Source: Frankiales bacterium (GTDB taxonomy: Bacteria; Actinomycetota; Actinomycetes; Mycobacteriales; SCTD01). From it: a DNA stretch of 16,654 nucleotides. Each line of letters opens with the position of its first letter. The stretch's first letter is position 1. The notes beneath the pieces were generated by a model. It worked only from the letters and a program-made list of their open reading frames with translations. It made no database searches and was not told the DNA's origin. Below, one piece after another: positions 1-6,452 of this stretch. The stretch is taken from contig JAOPVD010000278.1 of the NCBI GenBank assembly GCA_025966295.1, positions 1-16,654 of the forward strand, given 5' to 3'. The translations under genes were made by a program, and so were the position numbers.

Positions 1-908
1 GTGAGCGCCGGCGGCGCCGTGACGAGCGGGACGGTGCCGGCCTGCGCCGCGGGCGAGGTCCCGCTGCCGCGGCTGGCGAGCAGCCCGCCGCCGATCCCGA
101 GGCCGAGCGCGGCCACCAGGCCGAGCGCCATCAGCGACAGCGAGTAGCGCCGGTGCGGCTCGTCGTCCCACTGTTCACCGACCGGCAGCGGCTCGCCGGC
201 CGGCAGCAGCTGCCGCACCCGGTCCTCGACGCGGGCCAGCAGCTGCTCCCGCTCGACGTCCGGGAGCGCCACCACCGTCAGTCCGCTCAGCAGCCGGCGG
301 GCGCGCTCCTGGGCGTCCAGCACGTCGCCGCAGCGCTCGCAGCTCTGCACGTGCCGCCGGGTGGTGGCATCCCGCGCCGCGAGCGGGCCGCCCTCGGCGA
401 GCCGGGCCAGCGCCGCGAGGTCGCCCTGCGGGTCCGTGAGCGTCAGCGGCCGGCCGCCCAGCAGGGCCGGCAGGAACGCCAGCCGGGCCGCGCCCACGAC
501 CGCCATGGCGCCCTGCGCGTCCAGGCCCAGTGCGGTGCCGACCGCGGAGGCCGGCAGGTCGTAGGAGTCGCGCAGCAGCAGGGCGGCGCGCTCGCGCTCC
601 GGCCGCGACTCGAGCGCCTCGGCGAGCCGCAGCTGGTTGGCGTCCCCGGACAGGACCCCGCCGCCGACCGGCAGGTCGTCGTCCCCGCCGGCGGCCGCGT
701 GCCCCAGCGCGCGGGCCCGCGCGAACCACCAGCCGACCGGGTCCCCGACCGCCTCGGGCTGCCGGGCGACGCTGTCCACGAGCTCGTGCGCGCTCGTCTC
801 CACCACCTCGACCGCAGCCTGCGGCCCGCACCCCAGACGGCGTACGGCGTCGTGGACGCGGTCGGCGTGGACGCGCACCGCTGAGAGCAGCTCGTCCGCG
901 GTCAGCAC
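1..908 (-). CDS. Sigma-70-like factor fused to zinc-finger anti-sigma-like and membrane segment (C-terminus truncated by window edge)
   Basis: The frame opens at a GTG at 908 and stays open to the window edge, giving 302 visible residues and no stop. Residues about 90-150 resemble an ECF region 4 (ESRPERERAALLLRDSYDLP followed by a helix-turn-helix-like stretch), and residues 20-70 look like a weak region 2. An H-x3-C-x2-C motif follows (H186, C190, C193), as in zinc-binding anti-sigma domains. One hydrophobic helix lies at about 257-278, followed by a Ser/Ala/Thr-rich segment that would be outside the cell. Cytoplasmic DNA-binding-like and zinc modules tethered to the membrane suggest a self-contained signalling protein, but this is inference. 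The start is chosen because TATGGT lies 6 nt upstream of the GTG with no Shine-Dalgarno, which fits a leaderless mRNA. The gene is divergent from ltaE across 28 bp. A degenerate sigma region that no longer binds RNA polymerase is an alternative. Confidence 0.75.
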   Translation of the reverse strand, partial: MLTADELLSAVRVHADRVHDAVRRLGCGPQAAVEVVETSAHELVDSVARQPEAVGDPVGWWFARARALGHAAAGGDDDLPVGGGVLSGDANQLRLAEALESRPERERAALLLRDSYDLPASAVGTALGLDAQGAMAVVGAARLAFLPALLGGRPLTLTDPQGDLAALARLAEGGPLAARDATTRRHVQSCERCGDVLDAQERARRLLSGLTVVALPDVEREQLLARVEDRVRQLLPAGEPLPVGEQWDDEPHRRYSLSLMALGLVAALGLGIGGGLLASRGSGTSPAAQAGTVPLVTAPPAL

Positions 909-914
909 CCCACA

Positions 915-930
915 ACCATAGGCATACCGT
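915..930. promoter_or_regulatory. Back-to-back leaderless promoters between the sigma-like gene and ltaE
   Basis: On the minus strand TATGGT (920-915) is followed by 6 nt and then the GTG at 908. On the plus strand TACCGT (925-930) is followed by 6 nt and then the GTG at 937. Both match the TANNNT -10 consensus at the spacing expected if transcription starts on the first base of the start codon. Neither gene has a convincing Shine-Dalgarno, and no good -35 is seen. Each promoter's -35 region would fall inside the other gene's first codons. Confidence 0.55.
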
Positions 931-936
931 GACCGC

Positions 937-1912
<976 letters not shown>

Positions 1913-1920
<8 letters not shown>

Positions 1921-2932
1921 CGAGCCGGCGGCCCATCAGCGGAGGCAGGTCCCGGCAGGCCGCGGCCAGCTCGTCCAGGTCGTCGCCGTACAGCGCCTGC
2001 GGGCCGTCGCAGAGCGCGGCCGTCGGGTCCGGGTGCACGTCCACGATGATGGCGTCGGCACCGGCGGCGATCGCGGCCCGGCTCAGCGGCACCACCAGGT
2101 CGCGCCGGCCGCCGGAGTGCGACGGGTCGATGATCACCGGCAGGTGGCTGAGGTTGTGCACCATCGGCACGGCCGCGATGTCCAGGGTGTTGCGGGTGCC
2201 GGTCTCGAAGGTCCGCACCCCGCGCTCGCACAGCACGATGTCGAGGTTGCCGCGCTGCGCGACGTACTCGGCCGCCATCAGCCACTCCTCGTAGGTGGCG
2301 GTCATGCCGCGCTTGAGCATGACCGGCTTGCCGGCCGCGCCGACCGCCTGCAGGAGCGCGAAGTTCTGCATGTTGCGGGTGCCGACCTGCAGCATGTCGG
2401 CCCACTCCGCGACGAGCGGCACGTCGGCGGCGTCGACCACCTCGGTGACGATCGGCAGCCCGGTCTCCTCGCGCACCTCGGCGAGGATCCGCAGCCCCTT
2501 CTCGCCGAGGCCCTGGAAGGCGTACGGGCTGGTGCGCGGCTTGTAGGCGCCGCCGCGCAGCAGGGTCGCGCCGGCGGCCTTGGCCATCAGCGCCGCCTGC
2601 AGCGTCTGCTCCGGCGTCTCGACGGCGCACGGACCGGCGATGAGGGTGAAGGTGTCCGGGCCGATCGGGACGCCGGCCACCTCGACGGTGGTGGCCTCGG
2701 GGTGGTTCTCGCGGCTGACCAGCTTGTAGGGCTTGGAGACCCGCACGACCTCGCCCACCCCCGGCATGGCCCGCAGGTTGAGCCCCTGGAAGACGACGAC
2801 GTCACCGACCAGCCCGACGATCGTGCGCTGCACGCCGCGGCTGACGAAGGCGGACCCGCCCGCGGACTCGACGCGGGCGACGACCGCGTCGATCTCCTCG
2901 GGGGCAGCGCCGGGGCGCATCACGACGACCAT
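1913..2932 (-). CDS. aroF: 3-deoxy-7-phosphoheptulonate (DAHP) synthase, Thermotoga/Bacillus-like type I-beta
   Basis: Condenses phosphoenolpyruvate with erythrose 4-phosphate, the first step of the shikimate pathway to Phe, Tyr and Trp. The 339 residues match the 338-residue Thermotoga maritima enzyme almost position for position. A ferredoxin-like regulatory domain (about 1-70; in T. maritima it senses Tyr/Phe) is followed by a TIM barrel. Visible motifs are AGPCAVE (Cys102), LRGGAYKPRTSPYAFQG (125-141), KRGM (207-210) and DPSHSGG (His272). From memory the T. maritima metal ligands are Cys102, His272, Glu298 and Asp309; here 298 is Asp and the others are kept. The ATG at 2932 is preceded by GAGGAG at good spacing, so longer upstream frames are rejected; those frames read through the attenuator hairpin. 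Expression is probably controlled by the upstream aromatic leader peptide and terminator. It converges with ltaE. Confidence 0.95.
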
Positions 2933-2947
2933 GGTTTGTTGCTCCTC

Positions 2948-2982
2948 AAACGAAAGAGCCCCGGGCATGGGGCCCGGGGCTC
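2948..2982 (-). terminator. Attenuator terminator hairpin in the aroF leader
   Basis: On the minus strand GAGCCCCGGGC pairs perfectly with GCCCGGGGCTC (11 bp, 5-nt loop; 2956-2982). It is followed directly by the U-rich run TTTCGTTT (2955-2948). It lies 15 nt after the leader-peptide stop and just before the GAGGAG of aroF, the usual place for a regulated intrinsic terminator. The T-run is interrupted, so efficiency is uncertain, but an 11-bp all-complementary stem in this place is very unlikely to be chance. Confidence 0.85.
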
Positions 2983-2997
2983 GTACGGTCAGGTGCG

Positions 2998-3054
2998 TCA
3001 GCAGGCACCCGGCCGGGAGTCCCGGTCGGGAAAGCCATACCAGTAGGTGCGCAC
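2998..3054 (-). CDS. Aromatic leader peptide of the aroF attenuator
   Basis: A small ORF of 18 codons, GTG to TGA, reading MRTYWYGFPDRDSRPGAC. Codons 4-8 are Tyr-Trp-Tyr-Gly-Phe, so all three aromatic end products of the shikimate pathway are represented in five codons, directly upstream of the first shikimate enzyme. A TACCTT box lies 6 nt upstream of the GTG, which fits a leaderless start. An in-frame GTG at 3072 would give a 24-residue form starting MGYLGCV. The peptide is presumably a sensor, not a product: ribosomes stalled at the aromatic codons when charged Tyr, Trp or Phe tRNA is scarce would alter folding of the following hairpins. This role is inferred by analogy with trp and phe attenuators. 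Confidence 0.85.
   Translation of the reverse strand: MRTYWYGFPDRDSRPGAC
3017..3025 (-). promoter_or_regulatory. Candidate antiterminator strand inside the aroF leader ORF
   Basis: The minus-strand sequence CCGGGACTC within leader codons 12-15 is complementary at 8 of 9 positions (one A-C mismatch) to GAGCCCCGG, the 5' arm of the terminator hairpin (2982-2974). A ribosome finishing the leader ORF would cover it. A ribosome stalled on the Tyr/Trp/Phe codons would leave it free to block the terminator. It can also form a local hairpin, CCGGG-ACT-CCCGG (3025-3013), which would compete. Confidence 0.55.
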
Positions 3055-3060
3055 GCAACC

Positions 3061-3066
3061 AAGGTA
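3061..3066 (-). promoter_or_regulatory. Candidate -10 box of the aroF leader
   Basis: TACCTT on the minus strand matches TANNNT and is separated by 6 nt from the leader-peptide GTG at 3054, the same arrangement seen upstream of ltaE and the sigma-like gene. No clear -35 element is visible, so this rests on position and hexamer only. Confidence 0.45.
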
Positions 3067-3111
3067 CCCCACCTGACCTGCCGGTCCTGGGCAGGGGGGA
3101 CACTGACGGCT

Positions 3112-3753
3112 GTGACGACGCCGTTCAGCCGCCTCGGCGCGAAGAAGCGCGTTGAGGGCGTCCCCGCCGACCGGCTGCCGCCGGGCCAGTACATCCCGCG
3201 TGGCTGGCCGGTGCTGCACTACGGACCGGTCCCGAAGTTCAAGCCCGACGCCTGGGACTTCCGGGTGTTCGGCGCCGCCGCGACCGAAGCCCGCTGGACC
3301 TGGCCGGAGTTCGCCCAGCTGCCCCGCACCGAGGTGCGCGCCGACTTCCACTGCGTCACCAAGTTCTCGCTGCTCGACAGCACCTGGACGGGCGTGGCGA
3401 CGACGACGCTGCTCGACCTGGCGCCGCCGGCGCCGGCGGCCACGCACGTCATGGTGTGGGCCGAGTACGGCTACTCGGCCAACCTGCGGCTGGAGGACTT
3501 CGCGTCCGACCGCTCGCTGTTCGCCACCCACCGGGACGGCGAGCCGCTCACGCCGGACCACGGGTTCCCCTTGCGGCTGATCGTGCCGGACCTGTATGCC
3601 TGGAAGGGCCCCAAGTGGGCCCGGGGCATCGAGTACCTGACGGCGGACCGGCGCGGCTTCTGGGAGGAGCGCGGCTACCACAACCGCGCCGACCCGTGGC
3701 GGGAGCAGCGGTATTCCTACCAAGAGGGGCCCGGCGACGGACCGGAGCTCTAG
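3112..3753 (+). CDS. Sulfite oxidase-like molybdopterin-dependent oxidoreductase
   Basis: A 213-residue protein of the oxidoreductase molybdopterin-binding family (sulfite oxidase / MsrP-YedY fold). The fold is recognised from the N-terminal PRGWPVLHYGPVP, DFRVFG (about 49-54) and the molybdenum-ligand region DFHCVTKFS with Cys81. Further matches are VMVWAEYGYSANL, DHGFPLRLIVP and YAWKGPKWARGIEYL. It is only the catalytic domain: the dimerisation domain of true sulfite oxidases is missing, and there is no twin-arginine or other signal peptide, so it should act in the cytoplasm. Its substrate is unknown; reduction of oxidised residues or small S- or N-oxides is possible by analogy. The GTG start has a GGGGGGA run about 12 nt upstream. 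It directly abuts the PPOX gene and is divergent from aroF. Confidence 0.88.
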   Translation: MTTPFSRLGAKKRVEGVPADRLPPGQYIPRGWPVLHYGPVPKFKPDAWDFRVFGAAATEARWTWPEFAQLPRTEVRADFHCVTKFSLLDSTWTGVATTTLLDLAPPAPAATHVMVWAEYGYSANLRLEDFASDRSLFATHRDGEPLTPDHGFPLRLIVPDLYAWKGPKWARGIEYLTADRRGFWEERGYHNRADPWREQRYSYQEGPGDGPEL

Positions 3754-4263
3754 ATGTACGAGGACGCGGCCGACCTGGCGGCGCTGCAGGCGCTGCTCGA
3801 CCGCTCCCTGGCCAGGGCGTCGGAGCACCTCGTCTCGATCGTCGGCCCCGACAATCGGCTGACGGCCGAGCAGCTGGCGCAGGTCGTCACCGGCATGTCG
3901 ACGCTGTCGCTCGCCACCGTGACGGCGTCCGGTGAGCCGCGCATCTCCGGCGTGGACGGCCACTTCCTGCGCGGGCGCTGGCTGTTCACCACGTCCGGCA
4001 CCGCGGCCAAGATCCGGCACCTGCGGGCCCGGCCGGCGTGCAGCGTGGCCCACCTGCGCGGCGACGACCTCGGGGTGTTCACGCACGGCACGGTGCAGCT
4101 GATGGCGCCGCCGGAGGTGCCGGCCTGGGTCGAGGAGCACCTGGTCGGCCACTACGGCTCGTCGCCGACCACCTGGGGTCCGGACATCGTCTACGCCTGG
4201 GTGCAGCCGTCCTGGCTGGTGGCCTACGCCTTCGACCCTGCCAAGGTCCTCCCGACCCCCTAG
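3754..4263 (+). CDS. Pyridoxamine 5'-phosphate oxidase (PPOX)-family flavin protein
   Basis: A 169-residue protein with the split-barrel flavin-binding pattern of the PPOX superfamily: LSLATVTASGEPRISGVDGHFLRGRWLFTT (about 51-80), AAKIRHLRARPACSVAHLRGDDLGVFTHGTVQL (about 84-116), and a C-terminal strand WLVAYAFDP. Members bind FMN or coenzyme F420, and in actinobacteria many are F420-dependent reductases; the sequence does not tell which cofactor is used. The ATG immediately follows the TAG of the molybdoenzyme gene (no gap), so the two are co-transcribed and probably coupled. A redox partnership with the upstream molybdoenzyme is possible but inferred only from adjacency. Confidence 0.8.
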   Translation: MYEDAADLAALQALLDRSLARASEHLVSIVGPDNRLTAEQLAQVVTGMSTLSLATVTASGEPRISGVDGHFLRGRWLFTTSGTAAKIRHLRARPACSVAHLRGDDLGVFTHGTVQLMAPPEVPAWVEEHLVGHYGSSPTTWGPDIVYAWVQPSWLVAYAFDPAKVLPTP

Positions 4264-4273
4264 CCTGCGTGCC

Positions 4274-4651
4274 ATGCGGGTCAAGATGTGCGGCGTCCAC
4301 GTGACGGAGCCGGCGACGGCCTTCGTCTTCTACACCGGCACGCTGGGCTTCGAGGAGCTCCTGGCCGTGCCGGAGGCGAACCTGTTCATCGTGCGGTCCC
4401 CGCAGGACCCGCAGGGCGTCGGCCTGCTCCTGGAGCCGAGCGACAACCCGATCGCCCAGGCCTACCGGCAGGGCCTGTACGACGCCGGCATCCCGGCCGT
4501 CGTCCTCGGCGTGCCGGACGTCGCGGCCGAGCATGCCCGGCTGACCGCGCTCGGGGTGCGCTTCGCCGGCGAGCCGACCACCGACCCGTCCGGCGCCTCA
4601 GCGGTCTTCGACGACACCGCGGGCAACTGGGTGCAGCTCCACCAGGACTAG
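4274..4651 (+). CDS. VOC (glyoxalase/bleomycin resistance) family protein
   Basis: A 125-residue single-module vicinal-oxygen-chelate protein. It starts with the typical first strand MCGVHVTEPATAFVFYTGTLGFEEL, then FIVRSPQDPQGVGLLLEPS, a second half VVLGVPDVAAEHARLTALGVRF, and the closing AVFDDTAGNWVQLHQ. His9 and Glu54 occupy two usual metal-ligand positions, but the last strand carries Gln/Leu where metal-dependent members have Glu, so the metal site may be incomplete. Function may be small-molecule modification, sequestration or resistance; the substrate cannot be read from sequence. The start lies 10 nt after the PPOX stop, making it the third gene of this short operon. It converges with the EamA gene across 6 bp. 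Confidence 0.82.
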   Translation: MRVKMCGVHVTEPATAFVFYTGTLGFEELLAVPEANLFIVRSPQDPQGVGLLLEPSDNPIAQAYRQGLYDAGIPAVVLGVPDVAAEHARLTALGVRFAGEPTTDPSGASAVFDDTAGNWVQLHQD

Positions 4652-4657
4652 CCGGCG

Positions 4658-5539
4658 TCAGACCTCGAGGCGCTCGACCGAGCCCTCGGCGCCGTGCCGT
4701 GGTCCGACCTCGGTGAGCACCATCGCGGCGAGCACGAGGGCCGCGCCGAGCAGCGTCCGCAGCCCCAGGACCTCCCCGGCCAGCAGCACCGCGAACACCC
4801 CGCCGAACACCGGCTCCATCGTCATCACGACCGCGGCCCGGGTCGGCGCCAGGTGCGCCTGCGCCCAGGTCTGCACCACGAACGCCAGCGCAGTCGCGGC
4901 CAGTGCGGTCAGCGCCAGCGCCCCCCAGACCGAGGCGTCCGGGGGGACGGCGAGACCGCCGGGCACCGCGACCAGGCCGCACAGGAGGGCCGTGGTCAGC
5001 AGCTGCACCACCGCGAGCCCGAACGCGTCGTACGACTTGGCCCACTGGCCGAGCCCGACGATGTGCAGTGCGAACGCCGCTGCGCAGCCGAGCGTGAGCA
5101 GCTCGCCGGCGCCGACCGCGAAGCCGTGCAACGACAGCAGCCCGAGCCCGACCGTCGCGAGCCCGACGGCCAGCCAGGCCGCTCGCCCGGGCGGCCGGCG
5201 CAGCAGCAGCGCCGCCCCGAGCGGGGTGAGCACCACGAACATGCCGGTGATGAAGCCGCTGACCGCGGCCGAGGTGTGCTGCAGGCCGAGGGTCTGCAGC
5301 AGGTAGCCCGCGCCCAGCGCCAGCCCGACCAGGAAACCGGCCCGCCGTCCCGCGCCGCCCAGGGCCGCCACCGACCGGGGGCGCAGCAGCAGCATCGCCG
5401 CGGCCGCCAGCGCGAAGCGCCAGGTGAGGAAGTCGGTGACGGGCATCTTCTCGACCGCGTCCTTGACGACCACGAACGTCGAGCCCCAGATCGCGGTGAC
5501 CCCGACCAGGGCCAGCGTCGGCTTGTCCAGCGCCTTCAT
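4658..5539 (-). CDS. EamA/DMT-family membrane transporter
   Basis: A 293-residue protein with about ten hydrophobic helices arranged as two EamA repeats (about 5-132 and 142-280). It opens with the family signature TLALVGVTAIWGSTFVVVKDA and contains TWRFALAAAAMLLL. The second repeat carries LAFVVQTWAQAHLAPTRAAVVMTMEPVFGGVFAVLLAGE, the well-conserved T/A-x-EPV region. Such proteins export amino acids, nucleosides or other metabolites by secondary transport; the substrate here is unknown. The ATG at 5539 overlaps the endonuclease IV stop as ATGA, so translation is coupled to nfo. There is no functional logic with a DNA repair enzyme beyond operon membership. Confidence 0.9.
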   Translation of the reverse strand: MKALDKPTLALVGVTAIWGSTFVVVKDAVEKMPVTDFLTWRFALAAAAMLLLRPRSVAALGGAGRRAGFLVGLALGAGYLLQTLGLQHTSAAVSGFITGMFVVLTPLGAALLLRRPPGRAAWLAVGLATVGLGLLSLHGFAVGAGELLTLGCAAAFALHIVGLGQWAKSYDAFGLAVVQLLTTALLCGLVAVPGGLAVPPDASVWGALALTALAATALAFVVQTWAQAHLAPTRAAVVMTMEPVFGGVFAVLLAGEVLGLRTLLGAALVLAAMVLTEVGPRHGAEGSVERLEV

Positions 5540-6396
5540 GCGTCCCGGAGGGAGCAGAGCAGCTCGATGTCCCGGCGGTGCGTGCTGGCGTCGCCGGGCG
5601 TCTCGACGACGACCGGCACGTTGCGGGTGGCCGGGTGGCGGAACAGCTCGGCGAACGGGTCCTTGCCGATCTGGCCCTGCCCGATCGCCTCGTGCCGGTC
5701 GCGGGTGGAGCCCAGCGGGTCCTTCGAGTCGTTGGCGTGCACCAGCGCCAGCCGGCCGCGACCCACGGTGCGGACCAGCGCGTCGAGGGTCTTCTTCATG
5801 CCGCCCGGCGCCGCCAGGTCGTGCCCGGCGGCGAAGGCGTGGCAGGTGTCGAGGCAGACGCCGAGCATCTCGTGCCCGTCGAGCTGGTCGAAGTACGGGC
5901 CGAGGTCCTGCACGGTCGCGGCGAGGGCCTGACCGCCGCCGGCGGTCGGCTCGATGAGCAGCCGCGGGCCATCGCTGGGCAGGGTGTCGAGGACCGGCAG
6001 CAGGTGCTCGCGCAGCTGCCGCATCGCCTGGTCGCGGTGCGCCCCGGCGACCGCGCTGCCGCCGTGCACCACTACGCCGCGGGCCCCGATGGCCGCGCCG
6101 CGCCGCAGGGCGTGCGCGACCGCGTCCACCGACTTCTTGAGGGTCGCCTCGGTGGGCGAGCCGAAGTTCACCAGGTACGGCGCGTGCACGTAGGCCGGGA
6201 TCGACCGGTCGGTGCACAGCCCGCGGAACTCCTCGTCCCGGGCCGGGTCGCCGGCGGAGGGCGCCCAGCCCCGCGGGTTGGAGACGAAGACCTGCACCGC
6301 GGCGGCGCCGATCTCATGCGCGTAGGCCAGGCCCTTCACCAGCCCGCCCGCGACCGGGACGTGGGAGCCCACGGGGGAGGGCTTGCGGGGAGGCAC
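5536..6396 (-). CDS. nfo: Deoxyribonuclease IV (AP endonuclease)
   Basis: Cleaves DNA 5' of abasic sites in base-excision repair, with a TIM barrel and a three-zinc centre. All nine metal ligands of the Escherichia coli enzyme are recognisable: His71 (YVHAPYLVN), His111 (VVHGGS), Glu149 (LIEPT), Asp183 and His186 (CLDTCHAFAAG), His220 (HANDSK), Asp233 and His235 (STRDRHE), and Glu265 (VETPG). The length of 286 residues is typical. The start is a GTG at 6396 before the conserved VGSHVPVAGGL; no Shine-Dalgarno is seen. A weak CACCCT 6 nt upstream hints at an extra leaderless start, besides read-through from the kinase gene 56 bp upstream. It overlaps the EamA gene by 4 nt. Confidence 0.95.
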   Translation of the reverse strand: MPPRKPSPVGSHVPVAGGLVKGLAYAHEIGAAAVQVFVSNPRGWAPSAGDPARDEEFRGLCTDRSIPAYVHAPYLVNFGSPTEATLKKSVDAVAHALRRGAAIGARGVVVHGGSAVAGAHRDQAMRQLREHLLPVLDTLPSDGPRLLIEPTAGGGQALAATVQDLGPYFDQLDGHEMLGVCLDTCHAFAAGHDLAAPGGMKKTLDALVRTVGRGRLALVHANDSKDPLGSTRDRHEAIGQGQIGKDPFAELFRHPATRNVPVVVETPGDASTHRRDIELLCSLRDA

Positions 6397-6452
6397 GGGG
6401 CAAGGGTGGCAGACAGGGTGCGCGCAAGTGCAAGCAGGTCAGAACGCCTGGG

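Noticed and set aside
2933..3103. N-terminal extension of aroF starting at 3103
   Set aside because: The extension would translate the attenuator hairpin. GAGGAG directly precedes the ATG at 2932, and the resulting 339-residue protein matches the family numbering.
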